DNA from: DASRBN01 sp035294305
Lineage (GTDB): Bacteria > Chloroflexota > Ktedonobacteria > Ktedonobacterales > Ktedonobacteraceae
Length of the DNA: 64,000 bases
Reading direction: 5' to 3'
NCBI GenBank assembly: GCA_035294305.1
Contig: DATGLD010000030.1
Coordinates: 186,001 to 250,000 of the forward strand
Shown here: piece by piece, positions 1 through 7,868 of the stretch
How the letters are laid out: each line of letters opens with the position of its first letter
Position numbering within the stretch: the first letter of the stretch is position 1
Notes under the pieces: generated by a model
Told to the model about the DNA's origin: nothing
The model's input: only the letters and a program-made list of their open reading frames with translations
Database searches by the model: none
Position numbers and translations under genes: made by a program

Positions 1-1
1 C

Positions 2-271
2 AACCCAACGGTCGTGAGAGGTATGGGCAATGCTTTCGAGGGGCAGATCGGCCAGGTAAAGTTACTGGATCACCTCTATCATTCCCTCGGGCAGGCCACG
101 GCGACGGGAGCGATAGGGAATGGGGCGACCTCCTTTTCTAGCAACCTCTCTTACCAGTCTACCTTTCCCGCCGGTACTCAAGAGGGAGTGCTTGTTCTCT
201 CGACCTACAGCGCGAAGAATGGCGTGTTGACGGCGGTCATGGAAAAGGTCCTGATCACTGGTGCAAACTAG
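2..271 (+). CDS. C-terminal part of a Gmad2-like (Ig-like) domain protein, cut by the window edge
   Basis: The frame is open to the left edge, so this is the 3' end of a longer gene; the GTG at 14 is probably internal. About 89 residues are visible. The order GNAFEGQ, VKLLD, a Ser-rich strand, LSYQ, then G-VLVLSTYSAK-G resembles the Gmad2 Ig-like domain known from spore-germination and secreted lipoproteins, where strands start with N-FEG and end near SAKDG. Such domains sit outside the membrane. It converges on the CAP lipoprotein gene, 10 bp away. The family call rests on motif resemblance only. Confidence 0.55.
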   Translation, partial: NPTVVRGMGNAFEGQIGQVKLLDHLYHSLGQATATGAIGNGATSFSSNLSYQSTFPAGTQEGVLVLSTYSAKNGVLTAVMEKVLITGAN

Positions 272-281
272 ACAGCATTGA

Positions 282-1055
282 CTAGCTCACCATGTCTTCG
301 GTGAACCAGATCCAGCCGTTCGGGTCCACGTAGACGCCAATGCCAATGCGGTGCAGTGTTGTACTGAAGAGGTGGATGCGGTGCCAGCCGCCCGGCGCCT
401 CGTGGGCCATGCTTTCCTGTACGGAGTAGACTCCCGCCCAGGGGGTCGGGTATGGCCCGGCCTCGCCGATGTTCTCTCCGCAGTCATTGAGGCCGGCGAA
501 GCCCTCGTTGGCGATGCGCTGGTACTGCGTCATGCCATCCGGGCAAGTATGGCTGAATCCACAGTGATACATATTCCAGCTGTGCAGCAACGCGCCGGAT
601 GCCAGGGTGTTATTCCAGGCGAACGGGGGCAGGCCACAGGCCGCGCGATCACTATTGATCAATTGGAAGAGTTGCCAGGTGAGCTGCTGCGCTTCGCTGG
701 AGGTGGGCGCGGGACCGTAGGGGGCGTCCAGTGAGCCATTCGCCGGCGGCACGTGCGTGGTATCGTTGCTGTAGATGATGCAGTTCGATGGCGGTGGCGG
801 AGTCGGCCCGCCCGGTGTAACGGTAGGGTGAGGAGTATTTATGGTAGGCTGCACATGCGGCGTGGGAGCGGCCTTCTGGCTGGGAATGGAGAACTGAGGC
901 GGTGTTGGAGTAGGCAAAGACTGCACACCGGTCTGGTTGATCGAATAACTGGTGAAGTTACTCGACGACGAGGATTGATAGACGACCTGAGATCCACATG
1001 CCGCCAGCAATACCATCAACGCGAGGCACAACAGGCTCCACCAGATTTTCTTCAC
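282..1055 (-). CDS. CAP/SCP-domain lipoprotein
   Basis: A 257-residue secreted lipoprotein with a GTG start. Residues 1-20 form a lipoprotein signal ending in LLAAC, with Cys20 as the lipidated residue. Residues 25-95 are a Ser/Thr/Pro-rich linker. The rest resembles a CAP (SCP/PR-1) domain: INSDRAACGLPPFAWNNTLA, then HSWNMYHCGFSHTC, GENIGEAG, and a last strand ending GIGVYVDPNGWIWFTEDMV. Bacterial CAP proteins are extracellular; their activity is mostly unknown. Several Cys pairs suggest disulfides. AAGG lies about 11 nt upstream of GTG. Class confident, function unknown. Confidence 0.8.
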   Translation of the reverse strand: MKKIWWSLLCLALMVLLAACGSQVVYQSSSSSNFTSYSINQTGVQSLPTPTPPQFSIPSQKAAPTPHVQPTINTPHPTVTPGGPTPPPPSNCIIYSNDTTHVPPANGSLDAPYGPAPTSSEAQQLTWQLFQLINSDRAACGLPPFAWNNTLASGALLHSWNMYHCGFSHTCPDGMTQYQRIANEGFAGLNDCGENIGEAGPYPTPWAGVYSVQESMAHEAPGGWHRIHLFSTTLHRIGIGVYVDPNGWIWFTEDMVS

Positions 1056-1205
1056 TCTACCGGCACCTTTCCAGTTCAGATCCGCGCTCCTTCGTTACTT
1101 CCTATCTTTCAGAGTGTAGCATGCCCTAACAAGATAAATGTTTGAATAGCATGAATCTGGTACTTTTGTGGGAGGAACTGGTTGATTTTTGTTGAAGCGT
1201 GGGCT

Positions 1206-1273
1206 GCAGCCAGGGTCGCCCCTCCTCTGGACGAACCACCCAAACCGTCCAGAGGAGGGGCGACCCTGGCTGC
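1206..1273. repeat. Perfect 28-bp inverted repeat (hairpin)
   Basis: Arms 1206-1233 and 1246-1273 are exact reverse complements around a 12-nt loop. The arm contains CAGGGTCGCCCCTCC, similar to other short palindromes in this window (20801, 49875, 62595). It lies between two minus-strand genes. No T-tract follows on either strand, so it may be a terminator-like hairpin or a mobile palindromic repeat. Confidence 0.9.
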
Positions 1274-1289
1274 ATAACTGGTATCTAGC

Positions 1290-1991
1290 CTATGCTGTCC
1301 CGTAAGGGCTGCCATAGCCGGAACGCTTGCAGAGCAGATCGGCATTGCGGCGCAGGCGGTCGATGATATTGCGGCGCAGGCGATAAATTTCCTCGATGTC
1401 GTTGAACTCCTGCTCGCAGAACTGTACGATCTCTCTGGGCTTGAGGCCACAGTGATAGAGCAGGTAGGCCACGCGCCGCTGGCGCTCATCCGGGAGCAGT
1501 TGGCGAATGGTCTGCCAGAGTTCGCCGGTTTCATATTCGTCTTCGCATGCAAGCATTCCCGTTTCATCGTCAGCAGGTAATCCAACAATACTTGCTCGCG
1601 CATAGCTGCGCAGTGTATCCACGATTACCGCGTGCAGGCTGACACGCAAGTACTTCAACGCGGCGCCCAGCGCAGGAAACGTGATTTGCCGGTTATCGGC
1701 CGTAGCCTGCCAGAAGCGCGCAAACCCCTGCGCGACATAGTTTTCGTCGCTTTCAAGACGATACGCGACCCGCCGTAAGGGGTGACAATATAGCCACTGG
1801 TACATCAAGTGTACGAAGCACTGCTGCACACCTTCCCATGCCAGGCTATCCCGTTGCATCAACGCGCGATGAAACAGGGCCAGGCTGTACTCGCCGTTGG
1901 ATGGCTCGCCGCGCTTATAATTTTGCAGCTCCCTGATGCATCCTTCTATCAGGGCACGTGTATCCATATCATCTAGTGCGTCTGAAAACAT
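1290..1991 (-). CDS. ECF-like RNA polymerase sigma-70 family protein
   Basis: A 233-residue soluble protein. The ATG at 1991 is chosen because GAGGAG lies about 8 nt upstream; an upstream ATG at 2069 has no such site. The middle (DSLAWEGVQQCFVHLMYQWL, then YRLESDENYVAQGFARFWQA) looks like sigma region 2, and the C-terminal third (LLPDERQRRVAYLLYHCGLKPREIVQ, then EEIYRLRRNIIDRLRRN) like the region 4 helix-turn-helix. It probably directs RNA polymerase to a small regulon. No anti-sigma gene adjoins it. The next gene upstream is the giant regulator on the same strand. Confidence 0.65.
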   Translation of the reverse strand: MFSDALDDMDTRALIEGCIRELQNYKRGEPSNGEYSLALFHRALMQRDSLAWEGVQQCFVHLMYQWLYCHPLRRVAYRLESDENYVAQGFARFWQATADNRQITFPALGAALKYLRVSLHAVIVDTLRSYARASIVGLPADDETGMLACEDEYETGELWQTIRQLLPDERQRRVAYLLYHCGLKPREIVQFCEQEFNDIEEIYRLRRNIIDRLRRNADLLCKRSGYGSPYGTA

Positions 1992-2127
1992 ATCCCTGCT
2001 CTCCTCATTCGACTCCGTGGCAATCACTTTTAACCCTGCGCTAAGTGTAGCAGGCATCGAACAAGGCATATATCGTATTTATACGTCTATTTTTGGGTGC
2101 GACTGTACGTATTGGAAGAGATACAGG

Positions 2128-2148
2128 ATTCTGAGCGCAGCTCAGAAT
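2128..2148. terminator. Short hairpin after the giant regulator gene
   Basis: A 9-bp perfect stem (ATTCTGAGC / GCTCAGAAT) with a 3-nt loop lies 7 bp beyond the stop of the minus-strand regulator gene. There is no T-tract. It could be a weak terminator or a copy of a short palindromic repeat. Confidence 0.45.
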
Positions 2149-2154
2149 GACATG

Positions 2155-5100
2155 CTAACAAAGGTCATGTTCTTCCACATAACGAGCGGCTGCAATGCGC
2201 GAAGCGATGGTGCTTGTTTCTCCAGCGGCAGAGACCTGCGTCCTGCTGACCGAAATCTTGCTGTAGGCCCGCGTAAGATAGGTGTTGACGGTGCGTGGGC
2301 TGAGGTGCAGCCTGCTGGCTATCTCGCGGTAGGTCAACCCCTCGGAGATCATACAGAGCATCTGGACTTCGCGATGGGTAAGCCCATCGGGATAGTTGGG
2401 CGGTGGAGGCGTGCCCACGACTGGTTGTAGGCGGGGAGCGACGAGCACCTGAGTAGGAGTCAACTGGCGCCCCTCGCTTCTGGCGGCGGCGAAGGCTCTT
2501 TTGCCCAGTTGATGTTGAGCGTTCTCCAGCAGGCGAGTATATTCAACTCGTTCGGCGGGAAGCATTCCGGTTGCAATATCCATCCATTTCTCTACAGCCC
2601 CAAGCAGGCGTGCGACTTGGGCGTGTTGCCCCTCTGCCCCGGCAACCAGGGCCAGGCCGTAGAGGTTCCAGCCAGTGCGCTCCTTGCTGTCCAGCTCTAT
2701 AGCATGAGAGAGCGCTTCACGATACCAGACTAAGGCCTGGGAGAAATTGCCCTGGCGAATGGCCGTGTATCCCAATGTATTGAGCACCTTATTGACAAGT
2801 AGTTGATCGCCCAGCTCGCGAGCAAGTTTGAGGGCATCCAGAGCATTACTGCCCAGTGTTGGTTCTCCTTGCAAGGCGGAGAAGTAATCGAGATTATTTA
2901 GTGTGATCGCCATCAAATGTTTATCATTGAGGTCCCGGGCGAAGGAGAGACCTTCACAGTTATAGGCGATGGCCTGCACGATATCTGACTGGCGGGCCGC
3001 GATTTCACCCAGCGTACCTGAGATATAGGCGGCAAGGGAGCGGTCGCCCAATTTCTTCGCCATTGTCAGTCCCTCGGTAGCAGCGTCGATGGCCTGCTTG
3101 AGGTATCCATCCTGCACATAATGCTGGGCTATCCTGCGCAACACGTAGGCCAATTCCCACAGCAGGTGCTGATTGCGGCACAATTGCTCGCTTTCTTCAA
3201 GCATGGCATGGGCGATTGCGAGAGAGTCTGGCACATGCATGAGCAGCCCTAACGTACTCAGAGCCAGGGCCAGGGTTCCGTTGTCAGCAATGGCGCGGCT
3301 CAGTTCTGCCGTCTGCGCCAAAGTTTTGCGCGCCTCGTCATTATCATCTTGATAATAAGCCAGGTCACCGGCAGCATAAAGCGCACGGGCTCGCTCTGTT
3401 AAGGTTGAGGCGACACTGAGTCCACTATCCCTGGTGGCGTCATCGAGTTTAACGAAAGAAAGGGGTGATCCCCCCGTGGCCGATACATCGGCGGTGGGCG
3501 CGAGCAATCGGCTCTTACGCGACTGCGCTGCGGTATCTGAAGCGGGACTTAGGGATAATGCTGTTTGTAGCCAGCGCCGTCCCTCACTCCAGTAGCCATA
3601 CAGTCGCCAGAAGCGGCCCAACGCGGCGCAGAAACGCAGCGCCAGCTCTTCCTCTTTATTAGTAATGAACCAGTCCAGCGTCGTGCGCAGATTTTCCACC
3701 TCTCGCTCTAATTTCTCCAGCCAGCTTGCCTGTTGCTCGTCTTTCAGATGCGGCTCGGCCTCTTCCGCTAACCGCAAATAATATGCGGCATGGGCGCGGT
3801 GTGTCACTTCATATTCGCCATTCTCTTTAAGACGTTCCAGGGCATAGTCGCGAATTGTTTCCAACAGGTATAGGCGGCCCTCACCTTTCTGTTCTGTAGG
3901 TCGCAAGAGGCTCTTATTGAGCAGGGATTCTACATGCTTCCAGACATCTCCTGATTCCTCATCTACCGCTTCACACACCGCTTCCACCGCTTCCAGGGCG
4001 CAGCTGCCCGCGAAAACGGAAAGGCGGCGGAAAAGACACTGTTCACTAGAACCAAGGGAGTGATAGCTCCAGCCAATCGTGTTTTGCAATGAATGCTGGC
4101 GATCACTGCTATCCTTCTCCACATCAACCAGGATATGATCTATCGTGGCCCGTGGATGCTGCTTCAGGCGCTCCAGCAGTCCCTGTGGTGATAACGAGCC
4201 GATGCGTGCTGCCGCCAATTCAATGGCCAGCGGCAACTTATCCAGGCGTTCGCAAATTTCAATAATCGCGGGTCGATTCGTGGGGGTGATCTCAAATGTA
4301 CTTCGCGCCGCCCGCGCTCGCTGCTCGAAAAGAGCGACTGCCGCATCGAGATCCAGCGTATCCAACTCCAGCAACACAAACCGCGCTTCATCGTCACGTT
4401 GAGCAAGTCCCGGCAGGCGCGTGCGGCTGGTGACGATCATCTTAAGATAAGGACACGCCGCCAGGAGTTCAACAAGTTGCCCAGATGCTTCCAGCACCTG
4501 TTCGAAGTTGTCGAGGAGCAGGAGAAAACGCTTCTGCTTTAATGCCGCTTTGATGCGCTCGAGTAAAGGCGTATCGCTGTGTTCGCGAATGCCAAGTTCC
4601 CTGGCAATAGCCGGCACGACCAGCAGCGGGTCATGCATGGAGGTAAGCGCAACAAAGCAGGTGCCATCCACAAAGTGTTCTCGCGTCTCCATCGCAGCGT
4701 GCAGCGCGAGGTGCGTTTTGCCGATACCGCCAGGGCCGGTAAGCGTTATAAGCCGTGTACGCGCCCCCCGCAGTAGCCCGCTTGCTTTCGCGAGTGGGAT
4801 GTCCCGCCCGACCAGTGACCTGGTCGGTTCGTGTACGTTCCACATTGGCTCGGACAGTTCGATGGTGCCCGGATCGGCAGGAGTCAGCCAGACGCGCTCT
4901 ATGGTTGCGATAATCTGGTTATAGAGCGATGGTTCTCTCGCCTGGCGAGCATCGATAACAACGCCCGGCTCGCCGTAGTTTTCAGGCAGGCAATCCTCTA
5001 GTGACTTGCCCTCGATCCATACTTCGCAAACCGGTCGTTTGAAATGCCTGGCCAGGTTGCGTGAGTGCCGGACATGCGTCGATCCCTTACTATGCGGCGA

Positions 5101-5532
5101 AAGAATGACCAGCACGAGTTGAACGGCGCGAATCGCCTCTTCCAGGATACCGCTTTTATGATGCGCCGATTGCCGTTTGACCAGCCCGCTGCTCCACACC
5201 GTGATGTCGCGCATCGCCAATTCCTGCTTGAGCGAGACAACAAATTTGCGTTCAGCATCCGCGTAAGCCGAGGAAAGAAAGACAACGCGCGCTCCGCCTG
5301 CTGCCAGCGAAGGTGTACTCGTATCTTCAAAACCCAGCTCGGTCGCCGTCTTATTAAAAACGCGGCAAAGCTTCTGACGATAGTACAGACCGGGAATCAC
5401 AATCCCACGTTCCCACCGGCTCACCGTCTCAAATGTCGTGCCGACTTCCTCTGCCAGTTGAGCCTGCGTCCATCCTTTTTCCAGGCGTGCGCGTACCAGC
5501 CGTTCATTCGGTACATGCTCTTGATAGTCCAT
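2155..5532 (-). CDS. XRE - TIR - NB-ARC - TPR - LuxR multidomain regulator
   Basis: A 1125-residue protein. Residues 10-65 form an XRE-type helix-turn-helix (GWTQAQLAEEVGTTFETVSRW). Residues 82-215 look like a TIR domain (VVFLSSAYADAERKF, then VWSSG, LEEAIRAVQLVLVILSP); Glu131 or Glu132 sits where NAD-cleaving TIRs carry their catalytic Glu. A P-loop GPGGIGKT at 266-273, LLLLDNFEQ and TSRTRLPG mark an NB-ARC ATPase; LPLAIELAAARIGSL follows. TPR-like repeats fill about 600-990. The end (GLTHREVQMLCMISEGLTYREIA) is a LuxR-type helix-turn-helix. AP-ATPase/TPR/LuxR regulators are known; two DNA-binding ends plus a TIR is unusual. It may be a ligand-sensing regulator or a TIR-armed defence protein. 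A G-rich Shine-Dalgarno precedes the ATG. Confidence 0.85.
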   Translation of the reverse strand: MDYQEHVPNERLVRARLEKGWTQAQLAEEVGTTFETVSRWERGIVIPGLYYRQKLCRVFNKTATELGFEDTSTPSLAAGGARVVFLSSAYADAERKFVVSLKQELAMRDITVWSSGLVKRQSAHHKSGILEEAIRAVQLVLVILSPHSKGSTHVRHSRNLARHFKRPVCEVWIEGKSLEDCLPENYGEPGVVIDARQAREPSLYNQIIATIERVWLTPADPGTIELSEPMWNVHEPTRSLVGRDIPLAKASGLLRGARTRLITLTGPGGIGKTHLALHAAMETREHFVDGTCFVALTSMHDPLLVVPAIARELGIREHSDTPLLERIKAALKQKRFLLLLDNFEQVLEASGQLVELLAACPYLKMIVTSRTRLPGLAQRDDEARFVLLELDTLDLDAAVALFEQRARAARSTFEITPTNRPAIIEICERLDKLPLAIELAAARIGSLSPQGLLERLKQHPRATIDHILVDVEKDSSDRQHSLQNTIGWSYHSLGSSEQCLFRRLSVFAGSCALEAVEAVCEAVDEESGDVWKHVESLLNKSLLRPTEQKGEGRLYLLETIRDYALERLKENGEYEVTHRAHAAYYLRLAEEAEPHLKDEQQASWLEKLEREVENLRTTLDWFITNKEEELALRFCAALGRFWRLYGYWSEGRRWLQTALSLSPASDTAAQSRKSRLLAPTADVSATGGSPLSFVKLDDATRDSGLSVASTLTERARALYAAGDLAYYQDDNDEARKTLAQTAELSRAIADNGTLALALSTLGLLMHVPDSLAIAHAMLEESEQLCRNQHLLWELAYVLRRIAQHYVQDGYLKQAIDAATEGLTMAKKLGDRSLAAYISGTLGEIAARQSDIVQAIAYNCEGLSFARDLNDKHLMAITLNNLDYFSALQGEPTLGSNALDALKLARELGDQLLVNKVLNTLGYTAIRQGNFSQALVWYREALSHAIELDSKERTGWNLYGLALVAGAEGQHAQVARLLGAVEKWMDIATGMLPAERVEYTRLLENAQHQLGKRAFAAARSEGRQLTPTQVLVAPRLQPVVGTPPPPNYPDGLTHREVQMLCMISEGLTYREIASRLHLSPRTVNTYLTRAYSKISVSRTQVSAAGETSTIASRIAAARYVEEHDLC

Positions 5533-5597
5533 AGCGATTCCCCCCCCTTCTTACCTTCCCTATTCCACAGGGGCATCTGTCCCCTGGCCCCGGCACG

Positions 5598-5623
5598 AGG
5601 ACAGGGACCAGCCGCTGTCCCTA
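5598..5623. repeat. Dispersed GC-rich palindrome, family A
   Basis: An imperfect inverted repeat built on AGGGAC...TGTCCCT, with relatives at 14896, 16403, 20928, 24891, 33101, 45223 and 62732, all intergenic. Function unknown. Confidence 0.6.
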
Positions 5624-5758
5624 CTGGCCGGGTGAGCTTTTTACCGAATCGATCTGAAAGCCATATGGGAAAAACTTACGCTACCAGCGTTCAGACTTAC
5701 GGATGAAGGTATGGTCATTCACTTATGAATATCGCTAATACCTTCAATGCTTTACATG

Positions 5759-5778
5759 TGATATGCTTGAGCATATCA
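5759..5778. promoter_or_regulatory. Palindrome upstream of the Ig-fold gene
   Basis: TGATATGC-TTGA-GCATATCA is a perfect 8-bp inverted repeat in the AT-rich part of the 360-bp gap between the divergent regulator and Ig-fold genes. It could be an operator. Apart from this and the family A repeat I see no RNA gene in the gap and no convincing promoter pair. Confidence 0.4.
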
Positions 5779-5892
5779 AAAGTATTTGCATCAAGAAGTA
5801 TACAAGCTGCACGGTACAAGATTTCGCGGAACTTGTCAAGAACATGTCAAACCATGTCCTGATGAACTTTGAGAACAGGAGAAAGTAGAGCA

Positions 5893-7032
5893 ATGGATAG
5901 CCTTAGCAAGGAGGATCGTTTTGCCTATGTGGAACCTTCTCCGCAGCCTCCCGCCTTGAGCGAGAGCATGCTTGATTTTGGCTCTCTACTTCAGGGAAGT
6001 TCAAAGACGCTCCAACAAATAATTACCAACACCACCACAAAGCCCATGATCTGGCTCGCCGATGCTACCGGCGCCGGGTGGTTGACGCTGGAGCCAGATC
6101 ATGGAGTACTCCAACCGGGAGAGCGGCAATCCATTCGCGTCAGCGTCAATACCCGCTTCCTTACCTTTGGAGAGCATAGCGTTACACTCACATTTTCTTC
6201 AGAAGGAGACAACAGTTCTATGAGCAGTAACATGACAGGCAAGGTTTCAGTCGTCAAAGACGAAAATGCTGCGCAAGTAGCCCCCACAGTGGCCCCACTT
6301 CCCCTGCAAGCAGGACTCAACTTCGGCGGCTTAACTCCGGACAGCACCAGAACCTTGATGCTGGCGATTAACAATCCCGATGATCGCCAGGTAAAATGGG
6401 ATGTGCAAATCGGAGCAGGTAAGTCAGGACTGGGCATGAGGAAGAAGATAGAGCACCGGATAAGCGCGTCCAGTGTTGCGGAAGCATTCGATATCACTAC
6501 GGCTCACGGGGTGACGGTCAGCGCAAACAGTGGCCTGCTTCCACCTCATAAGTCGACATATATCGATGTCACGGTCAATGCGGCGCAACTACCTGTGGGC
6601 TATTCCTATATGACCGATTTGACGCTGACCTCGAGTATTGATGGCGCCTCGACATCCGTAGAAGTTCCCATCGACTTCTACGTCAGTTTCATCTACTATG
6701 ATGATGGCGGCCCAAAACCCCCGCCGTTTGTCCCACCACACATCATCATCACCATTGAGCCGGGTCAAGAGCATGGACAATCGGTCCTGACTATCCCCAA
6801 CGATAACAACAAAAGAATTGATTGGGAAATCGTTTCTGATGTCGCATGGTTAGTGCCAAATCTGCTTTCCGGCACCATCGAGCCACACCAGGTCGCTTCG
6901 GTGAAGTTGGTCGCGGACAGAAAACGGCTGGCAGCGGACTACTCTACCGACCTGCATCTTACGCTCAACTGGCATCCCGCCAATGGCCACGCTACAGCGT
7001 TGATGATCCCCGTCACTGTAGAACCGCTATAG
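5893..7032 (+). CDS. Protein with repeated Ig-fold (BACON/ASPM-SPD2-Hydin-like) domains
   Basis: A 379-residue protein. ATG 5893 follows AGGAGA by about 10 nt; a TTG at 5869 is possible but unsupported. Three similar segments of about 100 residues each begin with a strand like LDFGSLLQGSSKTLQQIITN or LNFGGLTPDSTRTLMLAINN and contain W-L-x-P-x-x-G-x-L-x-P-x-x-x-x-x-I, the pattern of BACON/ASH beta-sandwich domains. No signal peptide or membrane segment is visible, so it may act in the cytoplasm as a binding scaffold. A strong terminator follows, so it is not co-transcribed with the virion-like genes. Confidence 0.7.
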   Translation: MDSLSKEDRFAYVEPSPQPPALSESMLDFGSLLQGSSKTLQQIITNTTTKPMIWLADATGAGWLTLEPDHGVLQPGERQSIRVSVNTRFLTFGEHSVTLTFSSEGDNSSMSSNMTGKVSVVKDENAAQVAPTVAPLPLQAGLNFGGLTPDSTRTLMLAINNPDDRQVKWDVQIGAGKSGLGMRKKIEHRISASSVAEAFDITTAHGVTVSANSGLLPPHKSTYIDVTVNAAQLPVGYSYMTDLTLTSSIDGASTSVEVPIDFYVSFIYYDDGGPKPPPFVPPHIIITIEPGQEHGQSVLTIPNDNNKRIDWEIVSDVAWLVPNLLSGTIEPHQVASVKLVADRKRLAADYSTDLHLTLNWHPANGHATALMIPVTVEPL

Positions 7033-7115
7033 ATCCTGACGCCGGCAGGAAAAACCGGCCGCTCCTATAGTGGGTGGCCGGGTGCCTGTCCGCGTTCCGG
7101 CAATTGAACTGGCAG

Positions 7116-7164
7116 GAGAAGTGGTAGCGAGTGCATCCATAGTGCCCGCTACCATTTCTCTTTT
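7116..7164 (+). terminator. Rho-independent terminator
   Basis: A 14-bp stem (7116-7129 with 7147-7160, one G-T pair) is followed by TTTTC. It ends transcription from the Ig-fold gene and insulates the next operon. Confidence 0.75.
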
Positions 7165-7190
7165 CGATCCCAAAATCCCAAAAATCACTC

Positions 7191-7219
7191 TTGACTTTTA
7201 GCAAGCGAGCGGTTATACT
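7191..7219 (+). promoter_or_regulatory. Sigma-70 promoter of the virion-like operon
   Basis: TTGACT (7191-7196), a 17-nt spacer and TATACT (7214-7219): a near-consensus promoter 120 bp before the first gene of the block. Confidence 0.8.
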
Positions 7220-7240
7220 TATTTACGTAGCTCGCTTGCT
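7200..7240. promoter_or_regulatory. 11-bp inverted repeat around the -10 box (operator candidate)
   Basis: AGCAAGCGAGC (7200-7210) and GCTCGCTTGCT (7230-7240) are exact reverse complements. The left arm lies in the promoter spacer and the right arm just past the expected start of transcription, so a dimeric repressor bound here would block RNA polymerase. In RNA only the right arm would be present, so it is not a transcript hairpin. Confidence 0.6.
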
Positions 7241-7340
7241 TCACTTCACTGCCCCTGCTACAGCAAAAAAGTCCGCTCTGTCAACCCTCGTATGTTTTAT
7301 CAGTCTAATCCAAATCCCTACCCAGGAGGTTAGTCCCCCG

Positions 7341-7868
7341 ATGGAGGATCTCAACGATCTCAACCCACCCGACTTCACAGCCCCCCACTTCTCCGTGCCC
7401 GATCTCAGCATGACCGATCTGACCATGCCGGACTTCAGCATGCCGGATGTACAACGCCCCGACCCTTTGCTGCCGGATCTCACTATGCCGCTGATTCCGC
7501 CGGACCTTGACAGGCCCGCTGTCGATGAACCAGACCCGGCTTCACTCGATTTGGCCATGCCGGATATTCCGGGCGCTCTCGACCCCATTCCCCGTGGACT
7601 TGTTTTACCTGACGTCAACAGCCATCACGCGCCGGGTACATATCCGCCTGCCATGCCTCCACGTCCGGAGGTTCTTATGGACGAACGACCGGGAGAGCTT
7701 GCCGGCTCGGCGCTCACGGACCTGCTGGATAGTCCAGATATGCGGCAATTACCGTCTGACCTGACCCCTGAGACGCTCTATACGCATGCGCAGGACATGA
7801 CCTCGCGGCTCAGGCGCCTGGGCAGGTTGGAACTGGGGCTGGAGAATGAAGAGAGGAAACAGGCATGA
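7341..7868 (+). CDS. Pro/Asp-rich repeat protein, first gene of the virion-like operon
   Basis: A 175-residue acidic protein with no family I recognise. ATG 7341 follows AGGAGG by 11 nt. Residues 10-90 are degenerate copies of a 5-8 residue unit like MPDLSMPD or VPDLSMTD, suggesting an extended low-complexity chain. The C-terminal 50 residues (LTDLLDSPDMRQLPSDLTPETLY, then RLRRLGRLELGLENEE) look helical. Its stop overlaps the next ATG by 4 bp, so translation is coupled to the capsid gene; a scaffold or head-associated role is a guess from position. Confidence 0.65.
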   Translation: MEDLNDLNPPDFTAPHFSVPDLSMTDLTMPDFSMPDVQRPDPLLPDLTMPLIPPDLDRPAVDEPDPASLDLAMPDIPGALDPIPRGLVLPDVNSHHAPGTYPPAMPPRPEVLMDERPGELAGSALTDLLDSPDMRQLPSDLTPETLYTHAQDMTSRLRRLGRLELGLENEERKQA

